A DNA stretch of 64,000 bases from Acidobacteriota bacterium (GTDB lineage: Bacteria; Acidobacteriota; Blastocatellia; RBC074), in the NCBI GenBank assembly GCA_018268995.1, contig JAFDVL010000108.1:81547-145546 (forward strand), in the 5' to 3' direction. This document shows positions 31,131 to 40,554 of this stretch, piece by piece. Positions within the stretch are counted from its first letter, which is position 1; each line of letters starts with the position of its first letter. Position numbers and translations under genes: made by a program. The notes under the pieces were generated by a model, which saw only the letters and a list, made by a program, of their open reading frames with translations, made no database searches and was not told where the DNA came from.

Positions 31131-32702
31131 TTAGTTTTTCGTCAGCACAAAATTGTCAACGATGACCCAGCTTCGCAGGTAGCGTGATTGTTTGCCGATG
31201 AAGTAAATCGTCGTTGGCTGGCGTCCATCTGTCACTGTGAAGTTGACGCTCAGCTTGCCTGTTAACAATGACCCTAACGAAGCTGTTGGCCCTTGCGACC
31301 CGTTGGCATTGATAATGCCGAGCGTCGCAACGGTGCCGCGGCTGGTTTGCGCATCGCAGGTGATGGTGTAGTTGCCAGGAGCAAGGTTGATCGCTTGCAG
31401 GCAGTAATCATTGAGTGCGCGCCCGCCAGCACTAAATTTTAACGCGGATGACCCCTCGGTCACATATTCCGTTGTGATGGATGGGCCGCCTTCAATGGCG
31501 ATGGAACTGATGCTCCATCCATTCCATCCGTCTTCTTCAAAGCTGGGATTTTTCAGGGTCGTGCTGGGGGCAGGCGTGCTGCCACCACTTGCTGCATTGC
31601 TGATTTTGCGAATGCAGTTGTCGTAATAATCGCTGACGAAAATATTGCCTTTTGAATCCACGACAACGCCACCGGGCCGTACGAACGAAGCCCGTAGTGC
31701 CGGGCCATCCACGTGCGCTTCGTTGCCATTGCCAGCCACCGTAGAAACACGTTGCGCGGTCAGATCCACTTTGCGTACTTTGGCCGCGTGCCAGTCGCCG
31801 ACGATCAGATTGCCCTGCTTATCCAATGTCACCGCCGTTGCCGAAGAAAAACTTGCCTCAAGCGCAGGGCCGTCCGTTGTACCGTAATCCCAACTTCCGG
31901 CAATGGTCGTGACTGTACCGTCAGGCGCGACCTTGCGAATGCGGCTGTTCCAGGGATCGGCGATGTAAACGTTGCCGCGCGCGTCTACGCAAGGCTGCGG
32001 GGCGACGCCGTGAAAATCGAATAAGGCGCGGCTGCCAATATCATCCTGATAGCCTTCAAAGTTTCCGGCCAGCGTGGTTACGCGACGATTCGGATCAATC
32101 TTGCGCACGCGACTTGAACCTGCATCCAGCACATAAATATTTCCGGCTTTGTCTACCGTCAGTCCGCTCGGATAATAAAAGCTGGCTGCCGTGCCAACGC
32201 CATCGGTTGAGCTTCTTTGCCCATTGCCAGCCAGCGTGGTGACTTGTCCATTCAGATCAATTTTACGAATGCGATGATTACCATAATCGGCGACGTAAAC
32301 ATTGCCTGCTGCGTCTACCGCTACGCCTGCCGGGCCGTAAAAACGGGCATATTGCGCGATGCCGTCGCCATAGCCGTAGTACGATCCTGCGAACGTTGTG
32401 ACCGTGCCGCCGGGCGTAATTTTGCGAATCACATGATTGCGAAAATCGGCGACGTACAGATTGTCATTGGCATCAATGGCAATGCCGATGGGCGCGGCAA
32501 ACAAGGCAGATTGCCCGTTGCCGTTGGCATAGCCGCCAATAGAATTTCCGGCGAAGGTGGAAACCGTGAGATTGGCTTGGGCCTGGCCTGGCAGAAAAGC
32601 CAGCAACAACAGCGTGGTCAGGATGATGACGGCCATCACCAGTTGTCGCAATTTGAAACGAGAATGTGAATTGTTCAGACGTGAGAAAATGGGTTGTTTC
32701 AT
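31131..32702 (-). CDS. Secreted NHL-repeat beta-propeller protein with C-terminal carbohydrate-binding-like domain
   Basis: 523 aa from ATG 32702 (MKQPIFSRLNN), with AGGAGG 7 bases upstream; the frame is open to 32861 without need. Signal segment about 22-44. At least six NHL repeats follow (about 45-385), each with an IAIDANDNLYVADFRNHVIRKI-like strand pattern and a 'VTTLAG' link. A Pro/Thr linker leads to a C-terminal beta-sandwich (about 400-523) that starts NPSFEEDGWNGW, like family 4/CBM-type modules. It is likely an extracellular or surface binding protein. Transcribed divergently from the beta-lactamase-like gene. Confidence 0.88.
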   Translation of the reverse strand: MKQPIFSRLNNSHSRFKLRQLVMAVIILTTLLLLAFLPGQAQANLTVSTFAGNSIGGYANGNGQSALFAAPIGIAIDANDNLYVADFRNHVIRKITPGGTVTTFAGSYYGYGDGIAQYARFYGPAGVAVDAAGNVYVADYGNHRIRKIDLNGQVTTLAGNGQRSSTDGVGTAASFYYPSGLTVDKAGNIYVLDAGSSRVRKIDPNRRVTTLAGNFEGYQDDIGSRALFDFHGVAPQPCVDARGNVYIADPWNSRIRKVAPDGTVTTIAGSWDYGTTDGPALEASFSSATAVTLDKQGNLIVGDWHAAKVRKVDLTAQRVSTVAGNGNEAHVDGPALRASFVRPGGVVVDSKGNIFVSDYYDNCIRKISNAASGGSTPAPSTTLKNPSFEEDGWNGWSISSIAIEGGPSITTEYVTEGSSALKFSAGGRALNDYCLQAINLAPGNYTITCDAQTSRGTVATLGIINANGSQGPTASLGSLLTGKLSVNFTVTDGRQPTTIYFIGKQSRYLRSWVIVDNFVLTKN

Positions 32703-32931
32703 CGAAGTTCCTCCTGTCAGGCGCACTGCTACCTGTTGGTGAGATAACGAAAGAACCTGATCCGACAAAGGGGGGGAAATAAGGTTCCGGCAATTAAAAG
32801 TTTTCTCGCGGATTTGCGCTAATGGTTTGGAATGAGGCACGATCACAAGGGGAGCGATCAATCAGCGCAACTCTGAGAATTGAAATAGCTTTGTGGACTA
32901 CAACGCGCGTGAAATTACCACAAGGAGGAAG

Positions 32932-33858
32932 ATGCAATCAACCACGAAATTTTATTTGAAGTTTGTTGGGCGAAACCTGCGGTTACTCGCGGTGGTTGCT
33001 TTTGCTTTGCCCGCTTGGGCACAAACGAATTCATCTCTATCATCGGCAACATCTGCCATCAACCGGCTCATCGTAAACAGCAACGCTGAAACGGTTGGCG
33101 TTGCTGCCTACGATCTGCAAACCAAACGAACCTTGCTCATCAATGAGAAAATCAGCTTGCACGCTGCCAGCACAATGAAGGTGCCCGTGATGATGGAACT
33201 GTTTCGTCAGGCGGCAACTAAACAGATCAATCTGGACGCGCCTCTCATCGTCAAAAACGAATTTGCCAGCATCGTGGATGGCAGCCCCTATCAACTCAAT
33301 CAAAGCGATGACAGCGATGATCTGATGTACAAGCAGATTGGGCAGCCGATGACAGTGCGTGCTTTGATGGAACGAATGATCGTGCGCAGCAGCAATCTGG
33401 CGACTAACCTCCTGATCGAAAAAGCCAACGCCGCAAACGTGATGAAGTTAATGAAACAGCTTGGGGCAAATGACATTCAGGTGCGGCGTGGGGTTGAGGA
33501 CAACAAGGCGTTTCGCGCCGGGCTCAACAACACGACCACCGCATATGATCTGATGGTGCTCTTGCGGACAATCGCCGAAAGGAAGTTTTTCAAGGCACGA
33601 ACTTGCGACGAAATGACGGCGACTTTGCTGAAGCAGGAATTCAATGAAGGCATTCCGGCGGGCGTGCCCAAAGGAATCAAAGTCGCACATAAGACAGGTT
33701 CGATCACAAAAATTTATCACGACGCGGCCATTGTTTACCCTCCCCAACGTAAACCTTATGTCATCGTTGTTCTGACGCGGGGCCTTGAAGATCAAAAACA
33801 AGCACACGAGCTTGTTGCCGCGATTTCACAAGTGGTATATGAAGCATTGCAACCGTAA
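32932..33858 (+). CDS. Class A beta-lactamase-like serine hydrolase, secreted
   Basis: 308 aa from ATG 32932 with AGGAGG 6 bases upstream. A signal peptide ends near ALPAWAQ. Active-site motifs: S-x-x-K as STMK (S80, K83), S-x-N as SSN (RSSNLATN), an omega-loop-like RGVEDNKAF...NNTTTAYDL with a candidate general-base Glu, and K-T-G at 254-256 (AHKTGS). These match class A beta-lactamases and related D-Ala-D-Ala-recognising hydrolases; whether it confers resistance cannot be told. No regulator such as a BlaR or AmpR gene is adjacent. Confidence 0.85.
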   Translation: MQSTTKFYLKFVGRNLRLLAVVAFALPAWAQTNSSLSSATSAINRLIVNSNAETVGVAAYDLQTKRTLLINEKISLHAASTMKVPVMMELFRQAATKQINLDAPLIVKNEFASIVDGSPYQLNQSDDSDDLMYKQIGQPMTVRALMERMIVRSSNLATNLLIEKANAANVMKLMKQLGANDIQVRRGVEDNKAFRAGLNNTTTAYDLMVLLRTIAERKFFKARTCDEMTATLLKQEFNEGIPAGVPKGIKVAHKTGSITKIYHDAAIVYPPQRKPYVIVVLTRGLEDQKQAHELVAAISQVVYEALQP

Positions 33859-33893
33859 TTTGACTTAAATTAAGAAAAGGCAGAAAGCAACCT

Positions 33894-34604
33894 ATGGAAA
33901 GCAATATTGTCATTCGTCCTTGTACAACCCTTGATGAATTCACGCAATGTATCGAACTGCAAAAAGCAGTGTGGGGAGATTCTGACCGCGAATTGGTTCC
34001 GCAACATATCTTTGTCGTTGCAGTCAAAACAGGTGGGCAGGTGTTCGGTGCTTACGATGGCGACAGGTTAGTCGGATATTTGTTAGCGATGGTGGGGGTG
34101 AAGGAAAAGCGCGTGTTTATTCACTCGCATATGACCGGGGTCCATCCTGAATATCAAAATTACGGTATTGGGAAGCGCCTAAAACTTGCGCAGCGAGACG
34201 ATGCCATCGCGCGGGGAATTGATTTAATCGAATGGACTTTTGATCCGCTTAAGTTACGCAATGCCTATTTCAATATCGTTCGTCTAGGCGCAATCATCCG
34301 CACGTATCTGCCGAATGTGTACGGGCAAACTTCCAGCCATCTGGATCGCGGGATGCCGACGGATCGCTTTGTCGCGGAATGGTGGATTACTTCGCCGCGC
34401 GTGCAAAACATTTTGGCCGGGCAGCCGTATGCCCCTTCCGCTAATTGCCAACGTGTTTACGTTCCGGCGCAGGAGCAAACCATTGACGGGCAGTCCGAAC
34501 TTCGGCAACGATTCCAGACGCTGTTTGCACAAGGCTCTGCTGTTACCTGGTTGGAAGTGCAATCTGGCGGAATTGAGTATTTGCTGGAGCCGTGGGCAAA
34601 CTAA
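33894..34604 (+). CDS. GNAT-family N-acetyltransferase (COG3375 type)
   Basis: 236 aa. The acetyl-CoA binding core is visible: LVGYLLAM (beta4), SHMTGVHPEYQNYGIGKRLKLAQRD (the Q/R-x-x-G-x-G/A loop is QNYGIG) and WTFDPLKLRNAYFNIVRLGAI. The long C-terminal extension, with a TDRFVAEWWI motif, is typical of COG3375 predicted acetyltransferases, which often sit near menaquinone genes. None is seen here. The TAA stop overlaps the stop codon of the convergent PilT-like gene. Confidence 0.85.
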   Translation: MESNIVIRPCTTLDEFTQCIELQKAVWGDSDRELVPQHIFVVAVKTGGQVFGAYDGDRLVGYLLAMVGVKEKRVFIHSHMTGVHPEYQNYGIGKRLKLAQRDDAIARGIDLIEWTFDPLKLRNAYFNIVRLGAIIRTYLPNVYGQTSSHLDRGMPTDRFVAEWWITSPRVQNILAGQPYAPSANCQRVYVPAQEQTIDGQSELRQRFQTLFAQGSAVTWLEVQSGGIEYLLEPWAN

Positions 34605-35848
34605 TACTTCTCGATTTGATCCATCGCTGAACTTGAATTCTTGGCAACAGGTTTTCTTTGGGACTCTTCCCAGTCGCGCAGTTGCAGCGAAAGATTGTTA
34701 CGATTTGTGCAGTATTCCAAGGCTGTCTGATAAGCTACGGAGCCATCACGGACACAACGCTCCAACACCTGATCAAAACATTGCATTCCTTCCAGTTCGC
34801 CGTCTTTAATCGCATCCAGCAACGACTTGCCATCGCGTTCGCCTTTTTCAATGTATTCCTTTGTGCGTGTTGTAGATTTCAAAATTTCAATCGCCGCCAT
34901 CCGTCCATTGCCATCTGCACGCGGTAGCAGTCGTTGCGAAACAATAAAACGAAATGATTGCGACAGGCGCGTGCGAATGATCGGCTCTTCATTTTTGGGG
35001 AAAACGCCGATGATACGGTCTACGGTTTTTGATGCGTCAATCGTGTGCAGAGTTGAAAGCACAAGGTGCCCGGTTTCAGCCGCTTCCATCGCAATCTCGA
35101 CCGTTTCGCGGTCGCGCATTTCACCCACTAAAATCACTTTCGGCGCTTGTCGAAGCGCTGCTCGAAGCGCCAGTGAAAAACTCGGCGTATCGCTGTGCAA
35201 TTCCCGTTGGTGAATCGTGCAGTTTTTATGCCGGTGCATAAATTCAATCGGGTCTTCGATGGTCAGAATATGGTCGAACCGCGTTTCGTTGATGTAATCA
35301 ATAATCGCCGCCAAGGTGGAACTCTTGCCGGAACCTGTCGGGCCTGTCACCAGCACGATGCCATTTTTCAATTCCGCAATTTGCTTCAGTTGTGGAGGCA
35401 GGTTCAGTTGCTCGAAACTTGGAATGCCGGATGCGATCACGCGCATTACAATGGCAAAGCTTCCACGCTGCTTGAAGATATTGACGCGAAAGCGTGAGTG
35501 CCCCGGCACGCTGTAGGAAAGGTCTGCTGCGCCGTGATCCTGTAAATTCTCGCTGGCGACCCGATGTTTCTGGGTCATGACGGCTGCAATGGTCGCCGTA
35601 TGGTCTGGCGTTAACATCTCAAGGCCGGGGATATTAACTGGTGTCAATCGGCTGTTGAGTTCTACTTGTGGCGGACGACCGGGCGAAAAAATCAAGTCAC
35701 TCACTTTGCCCGAAACTGAAGTCATGGCGACCAATACACGGTTGAAATTCTCTGTTGCGGCTTGTAATGGATTCGACGATTGGGCAGCAACGGTTGGAAA
35801 TGATGGTGCAGGCGTAGCGGCAGGCGATGGTGCAGACGAATTACTCAC
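34601..35848 (-). CDS. PilT/PilU-type twitching motility ATPase
   Basis: 415 aa from GTG 35848 (VSNSSAPSPAA), chosen because CAGGAGCC lies 6 bases upstream; the longer frame from 35938 lacks this. After a low-complexity Ser/Pro/Ala N-terminus (about 1-35) come the PilT N-terminal PAS-like domain and the secretion ATPase core with Walker A GPTGSGKSS (about 168-176), the Asp box, Walker B VGEMRDRET and the His box TGHLVLSTLHT. PilT-like proteins power pilus retraction. The divergent Pro-rich start and C-terminal differences point to a PilU-like or accessory paralogue. A PilZ protein gene lies upstream on the other strand. Confidence 0.9.
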   Translation of the reverse strand: MSNSSAPSPAATPAPSFPTVAAQSSNPLQAATENFNRVLVAMTSVSGKVSDLIFSPGRPPQVELNSRLTPVNIPGLEMLTPDHTATIAAVMTQKHRVASENLQDHGAADLSYSVPGHSRFRVNIFKQRGSFAIVMRVIASGIPSFEQLNLPPQLKQIAELKNGIVLVTGPTGSGKSSTLAAIIDYINETRFDHILTIEDPIEFMHRHKNCTIHQRELHSDTPSFSLALRAALRQAPKVILVGEMRDRETVEIAMEAAETGHLVLSTLHTIDASKTVDRIIGVFPKNEEPIIRTRLSQSFRFIVSQRLLPRADGNGRMAAIEILKSTTRTKEYIEKGERDGKSLLDAIKDGELEGMQCFDQVLERCVRDGSVAYQTALEYCTNRNNLSLQLRDWEESQRKPVAKNSSSAMDQIEKY

Positions 35849-36185
35849 GGTTGGCTCCTGAAATGTATCGTTGGATGATTTGCGAGAATTGTTCGAGCGT
35901 TGGTTGCGAGGCCGCAAGCAGAAAAACGGGGTTATCATACCATCGCTTTATCCGGGGTCAATCAGGATTTTTCTGATCGGGCTTGTGTTTTTCCTATCAG
36001 CAATTCGTCAGAATTTCGTGAAACTCAGTTGTGTTATGATGCGCTTCGCGCCCAGTCTGGTCCCACAACAATCCTAGCAGCGCAATTAGCCATCAACCTG
36101 TAGTTCTTAGCCGGAAAGTTTAGTTAACTTGCTAAGAGCCACGGTGCTAAATGCTTCACCTCGTCTACCGATGAAAGGCAATCAT

Positions 36186-36542
36186 ATGGAGTTTCCCCAA
36201 AGTGAACGGCGTCGCTTGCTGCGTCATCAACTGATTTTGGATTTGTACTTTGATGGAGCGGAGTGCGTTGGTATTGCACAAACGCGCGACATCAATATTC
36301 ACGGGCTTTATTTCAATACGCTGGCCGTGATTCCAAAGGGCGCGCCCTTAAAATTGCGCTTGCCACTGAATGCAGCGAAGGAATATCTGGTGTTAGATGC
36401 TCAGGTGGTGTACAGCCAGCCCAAAATTGGCTGTGCCGTCGAATTCCTTGATATGGGGGCAGAGGCGCAACAAATCCTCGCAGACTTTATCGAAGAGGCC
36501 AAGGAAAGTCGGATGCAACATTGGGACGTTGCGGGAGCCTGA
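36186..36542 (+). CDS. PilZ-domain protein
   Basis: 118 aa from ATG 36186 (MEFPQSERRRLLRHQL), with GAAAGG 8 bases upstream; an ATG at 36171 is the alternative. The PilZ fold is indicated by the ERRRLLRH N-terminus (an RxxxR c-di-GMP-binding loop), RDINIHGLYFN in place of the usual D/NxSxxG, and the VVYSQPKIGCAVEFLDM strands. The D-I-N-I-H-G motif departs slightly from D-x-S-x-x-G, so c-di-GMP binding is plausible but unproven. It neighbours the PilT-like gene, consistent with pilus or surface motility control. Confidence 0.82.
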   Translation: MEFPQSERRRLLRHQLILDLYFDGAECVGIAQTRDINIHGLYFNTLAVIPKGAPLKLRLPLNAAKEYLVLDAQVVYSQPKIGCAVEFLDMGAEAQQILADFIEEAKESRMQHWDVAGA

Positions 36543-36578
36543 GCGCGTCTGGAAAGGTGAAGGACGACGAATCTCTTC

Positions 36579-36884
36579 TTATCCCTTCTGTTTCATTTCT
36601 TCGCGTAGTTTTTCCTCAAAACGGATGGACGTTAGGCCGTGAATGCGGATGATTTTGTTTTTGGCTGTTTCGCCCGAAAGGATAGCAATCTCACGACGCG
36701 GCACGCTGAATAATTTTGCCAGGAATCGAATCAATTCTTCATTGGCTGCGCCATCAACGGGCGGGGCTGAGATTTTGATTTTAAGCGCACCCTCAACTTC
36801 TCCGGCAATGGCAGTTTTAGTCGCACGAGGTTGGGCGCGGACGGTGAAGGTGACCGTATCTTCCTGCGCCGTAAACTGAATCAT
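36579..36884 (-). CDS. yggU: YggU/DUF167 family protein
   Basis: 101 aa from ATG 36884 (MIQFTAQEDT). The family signature is clear: RAQPRATKTAIAGE, LKIKISAPPVDGAANEELIRFLAKLF, and the SGETAKNKIIRI end. Function of the family is unknown. Its ATG overlaps the TGA of the upstream yggT-like gene by four bases (ATGA), the translationally coupled arrangement typical of the yggS-yggT-yggU cluster. Confidence 0.92.
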   Translation of the reverse strand: MIQFTAQEDTVTFTVRAQPRATKTAIAGEVEGALKIKISAPPVDGAANEELIRFLAKLFSVPRREIAILSGETAKNKIIRIHGLTSIRFEEKLREEMKQKG

Positions 36885-37516
36885 AAGAATATTGCCATCA
36901 CTGCTTGTGCCGCAAAGGTTAGTGCAATCCACAAAATCAGGAATGACCAGCCGGCAAACATGCCACCAAACTCAAAGATATGTAAAAGCGGCGCGATTCT
37001 TCGATACGCGAACCCTGCGGCTTTTTTCAGCAGACCGAAGAGGCTGTTGACAAAGATAATCAGCATCAGCGAGAGCAAAAAGAAAATCGCTACGATCAGT
37101 AAAGTTCCAATCAGATATTTGCCCGCCGTCAGCGGCTGGCCCAGCCCGAACGCAATCAGCGTGTTGCCTGTTCCGATCAGAAATACATTCAAATATCCGA
37201 TCATCGTATACACGACATAGCCCAAAATCGCCGTCGCGATCAAGATCATCAGGATCGCCGGATCAAAGCCAAAGGCACGCTTGAGGGGGTAATAAAATCG
37301 CGATTGCCGCATATTCCCAATCAACACATTTGCTGGCTTCGTCGCATAATACGCGAACTTTCCAAACGGATTGAGCTTTAGTGCATCTGCGATCACGCGC
37401 AGCAGAATCACAATCACTACGGCAAGAATGATCGCCCCGAAAATATATCCTCCAGCATCATTAATCAGACGTGCTAATGACACCACCAAACTACCAACTG
37501 AGGTCAGAGAATTCAT
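36881..37516 (-). CDS. yggT: YggT-family membrane protein
   Basis: 211 aa with two pairs of transmembrane helices (about 25-45 and 84-112; 130-160 and 185-210). Each YggT repeat carries a NPFGKF/IAPLLH-type amphipathic segment, fitting the duplicated YggT unit seen in many bacteria. The family has been linked to osmotic stress tolerance and SepF/cell-division clusters elsewhere. Positioned 18 bp after the yggS-like gene and overlapping yggU by four bases. Confidence 0.88.
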   Translation of the reverse strand: MNSLTSVGSLVVSLARLINDAGGYIFGAIILAVVIVILLRVIADALKLNPFGKFAYYATKPANVLIGNMRQSRFYYPLKRAFGFDPAILMILIATAILGYVVYTMIGYLNVFLIGTGNTLIAFGLGQPLTAGKYLIGTLLIVAIFFLLSLMLIIFVNSLFGLLKKAAGFAYRRIAPLLHIFEFGGMFAGWSFLILWIALTFAAQAVMAIFL

Positions 37517-37534
37517 AGTAATTCAAATCAATCT

Positions 37535-38263
37535 TCAGGCTCGCGCCCCAAACAAGGCGGTTCCGATTCGCACCAGTGTTGCCCCTTCTTCAATGGCAAC
37601 TTCAAAATCGTGGCTCATGCCCATTGAAAGTTGGGTGAAAGCGGTTCCCGCAATGCCTGTACGCAATGCCTCATCACGTAGTTCGCGCAATTGGCGAAAG
37701 AAAGGCCGCACCTCTTCGACGTTTTCCAAAAACGGCGGCACTGTCATTAAGCCTTTGAGTTCAAGGGAAGAGAGCTTGCTGACTTTCTCAATCAACGGTA
37801 ATGCTTCACCGGGAGCAACGCCTGCTTTAGAGTCTTCATTGCCAAGGTGAACTTCAATAAAAACAGGCAACCGCTTGCCTATTTCCGCTGCTATACGATT
37901 TAAGCGCTCCGCCAGGGCTTCATCATCAACAGATTGCACGGCATCGAAAAGAGCAACGGCTTTGCGTGCTTTATTGGATTGCAAGTGTCCGATCAGATGC
38001 CATTCGATTTGTGCGTTCTGGGGGGCGAGTTGTGCGATTTTTGCCTCGGCTTCTTGGACGCGGTTTTCGCCAAAGACCGTAAGCCCTGCGGCTATCGCTT
38101 CTTGCACGCGTTCGGCTGCGACCGTTTTACTAACAGCTACGAGTGTAACCTCAGATTCATTACGTCCAGCCCGCGCGCACGCAGCGGCGATTCGCTGACG
38201 AATCGAATGCAGGGCTGAAGATAAAAGAGGTTCCGCCGCTTGCGATCCGCCGTCCAGATTCAT
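37535..38263 (-). CDS. yggS: YggS-family pyridoxal phosphate-binding protein
   Basis: 242 aa. PLP homeostasis protein (PLPBP). Motifs: LVAVSKTV with the Schiff-base lysine, FGENRVQEAEAKI, WHLIGHLQSNKARKAV, LMTVPPF and the C-terminal LSMGMSHDFEVAIEEGATLVRIGTALFG. Normal length. Its ATG shares one base with the stop of the VWFA gene upstream (TAATG), so the operon VWFA-yggS-yggT-yggU is tightly packed. Confidence 0.95.
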   Translation of the reverse strand: MNLDGGSQAAEPLLSSALHSIRQRIAAACARAGRNESEVTLVAVSKTVAAERVQEAIAAGLTVFGENRVQEAEAKIAQLAPQNAQIEWHLIGHLQSNKARKAVALFDAVQSVDDEALAERLNRIAAEIGKRLPVFIEVHLGNEDSKAGVAPGEALPLIEKVSKLSSLELKGLMTVPPFLENVEEVRPFFRQLRELRDEALRTGIAGTAFTQLSMGMSHDFEVAIEEGATLVRIGTALFGARA

Positions 38264-39528
38264 TACTTTTTGCCGCCCTCTTTTTCCTCTACGTAACTCT
38301 GACGATGTTGTACGACCACCAGTTTGGGATCAATCTGGTCACCCAGCACGGCTTTGACCTGAATCTTACGGCGTTTGCCTTCCCGGCGCGTATTAGTTGG
38401 CGTGTAGCCAAGGCTGTATTGATTGCGTAGCAGTGCCTGAATGGATTGCAGCACGCCCGGAATTTCGCCAGGGAATGTCACCGGAAAGTATTTGCCGCCA
38501 GTGGAATCTGCAAATGTTTTCAATTGATTTTGTGCCTGCAACATTGTCATTCGATCAAACGGAATGCCGTTGATATTTGTGCCTTGACCGGGGTCGAGAT
38601 ATTGATCGTATTTTTTCAAGAACAAGTTGCCGATGCCCAAACAGTAAATGGGAACACCAGAATTTTCGACAATCTTCCGCGCCTGATCGAAATTGATTTT
38701 GCTGAAGGTGTCCATCCCTGAAGCGATCAGCAGAATGGCTGTGCGGGCATTGGCTTCGTATAATCCGGCGTATTCCATCTGTCCATTTTTGTCTGCGCCC
38801 TTGCCATCTTCCAGCACAACCGCATCCCCTTTGCCGCCGCGTAAGACAAATTTGAGCGTATCGAAGAGGTTGCTTTCACTGAAGGCAGGATTGTTGCGGA
38901 TCAACAGTCCTACCGCTTGCATCAGTTTTTGTTTGTCATCCGTGAAGTCTACGAGCGGAGTCGGGCGAATATCGTACGCCACGATGGAAATGAAATCTTT
39001 CGGTTTGACGATATTGCGAACGAATTCATAGGCCGGACGTAAGACTTCCACGCGTCCCGGCTCAAAATAACCACCTGTACCAGAACCCAGTACGTCTACC
39101 AGTTTACTGTACTCCACAATCATGACCATCGTGAGCGGTGCATCCGGCGTTGAGAAGTTTTCGATTTCCTGTTTGATGCCATCTTCGTAAATCTCGAAAT
39201 TTTCCTTCTTCATTCCCTGAATGATTGCGCCGGTTTTCTTGTTGTAAACAACGGCTTCGACGTTTACAACATTGGTGTCAATCATGACGGTTGCGCCTGA
39301 CATTTGTTTGTCGGCCTTGCGTTCTTCCTGACGATCCTGCTCTTTCTTCTGTTCTTCAGCATCGCCGCTCGCCCCAGGGTTTTTCTTTTTCTTGTCGCCT
39401 GTGGATTGACGTCCTGCCTGTGCTTCGACGCGCGTATTGATAACGGTTTGGCTGATTATCCAGGCTGCCAGAACTGTTACGAACAGCGCCAACACGATGC
39501 GTGTTACTTGATTGCGGAAATATTTCAT
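38263..39528 (-). CDS. VWFA-related secreted protein, Acidobacteria type
   Basis: 421 aa. Signal/TM segment (about 9-27), then a highly charged Lys/Glu/Gln linker (about 38-75). A DUF3520-like beta strand region follows (VNVEAVVYNKKTGAIIQGMKKENFEIYEDG), then a VWA domain (about 125-330). The MIDAS opening is degenerate: VMIVEYSKL instead of DxSxS, so divalent-metal ligand binding may be lost. Proteins with this 'AVVYxxKxGxxIxGL..ENFxIYEDGxxQ' start are abundant in Acidobacteriota. Function unknown; located at the head of the yggSTU operon. Confidence 0.88.
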   Translation of the reverse strand: MKYFRNQVTRIVLALFVTVLAAWIISQTVINTRVEAQAGRQSTGDKKKKNPGASGDAEEQKKEQDRQEERKADKQMSGATVMIDTNVVNVEAVVYNKKTGAIIQGMKKENFEIYEDGIKQEIENFSTPDAPLTMVMIVEYSKLVDVLGSGTGGYFEPGRVEVLRPAYEFVRNIVKPKDFISIVAYDIRPTPLVDFTDDKQKLMQAVGLLIRNNPAFSESNLFDTLKFVLRGGKGDAVVLEDGKGADKNGQMEYAGLYEANARTAILLIASGMDTFSKINFDQARKIVENSGVPIYCLGIGNLFLKKYDQYLDPGQGTNINGIPFDRMTMLQAQNQLKTFADSTGGKYFPVTFPGEIPGVLQSIQALLRNQYSLGYTPTNTRREGKRRKIQVKAVLGDQIDPKLVVVQHRQSYVEEKEGGKK

Positions 39529-39802
39529 TGCAGTACCTCAGTTTCTGGTTCTTGTATCTTCATGACAATAGTTGATGCCGTAGCCTTGTGCAAGTTGCAG
39601 CGCTAATTTGCTCGGATTCAACGGCTTTCGCTGCTGGCTTCTTGATTTGAAGCCACAGTATCTTATAATCGCGTTGTTTTAACCTCCTCATTCAACTGCA
39701 TTGTAGTTTCACGGCTGTGTCGCTGACTGCTCGACCATTTTCTGCGAGCAGGGATGCGAATGTCAGACCGCCTGAAAAGACGAAGGGCTTTGAGAAAATA
39801 CA

Positions 39803-40534
39803 ATGAATGAACCACCATCAACTTCTGCATCTGAAGTAGGAGCCTCGTTTTGGCAGTGGGTAAAGCGGCCTCATTGGAGCATGGCTGCGCCAATTTTGCT
39901 CATCGCTTTTACGGGCGTCTTTGCCTGGCAAATCTTTCTTTCGCAATCTGAGGTAGATCAGGGGTTAGCTGAACTCAGTGCCGCGTATCGCGAATCGCGT
40001 CCGATGGAATCGCGTCTGTCTGGTTTTAGTTATGCGCCCTACACCAAAGGCGTGACGAAATTTAGCGAGAATAAGTTCAAGCAGGCTGAGGGGATATTGC
40101 GCACACAGGCTGAAAAACTAAAATCGCCAGTTGCATTTTATGCCCTCGGTAAGCTTCATCTCGCCCGGCAGCAATTTGCGGACGCACTCCAACAGTTTGA
40201 AGTCGCGCTGAAAAGTGACCCAAATAATGCTGCGTTACGAAACGATTTGGGCGTTGCCTTAATGGAGCAAGTTTGGTCCGCACGAGGCGCAACCCATCCG
40301 GTTGATCTCAGCGAAAGCCGTAAGCATTTGGAGCAGGCAATCCAACTAGATCACACCGCCTTGGAACCGCTTTTTAATTTAGCTCTTTTGCAGCATCGGC
40401 AAGGTTTGTGGGAGCAGGCGGAAGAACAATGGAACCTTTATATGAAAAATGATGTCCGTTCCAAGTGGGCCGAAGAGGCAAAACGCTATCTGGGTGAGAT
40501 TCAGGAAAAGAAAAAAGGAAAACCGAAGGGATAG
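39803..40534 (+). CDS. Membrane-anchored TPR protein
   Basis: 243 aa. N-terminal cytoplasmic 28 residues, one TM helix (about 30-47), then a periplasmic or cytoplasmic TPR region (about 85-235): YALGKLHLARQQFADALQQFEVALKSDPNN and EPLFNLALLQHRQGLWEQAEEQW repeats. The SEVDQGLAELSAAYRESRPMESRLSGF segment just after the TM is, from memory, similar to the beginning of longer acidobacterial TPR-CHAT proteins, but no CHAT protease domain follows here. The start has no strong ribosome binding site. Partner unknown. Confidence 0.75.
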   Translation: MNEPPSTSASEVGASFWQWVKRPHWSMAAPILLIAFTGVFAWQIFLSQSEVDQGLAELSAAYRESRPMESRLSGFSYAPYTKGVTKFSENKFKQAEGILRTQAEKLKSPVAFYALGKLHLARQQFADALQQFEVALKSDPNNAALRNDLGVALMEQVWSARGATHPVDLSESRKHLEQAIQLDHTALEPLFNLALLQHRQGLWEQAEEQWNLYMKNDVRSKWAEEAKRYLGEIQEKKKGKPKG

Positions 40535-40554
40535 GGAACTCGAAAATTGGCAAC

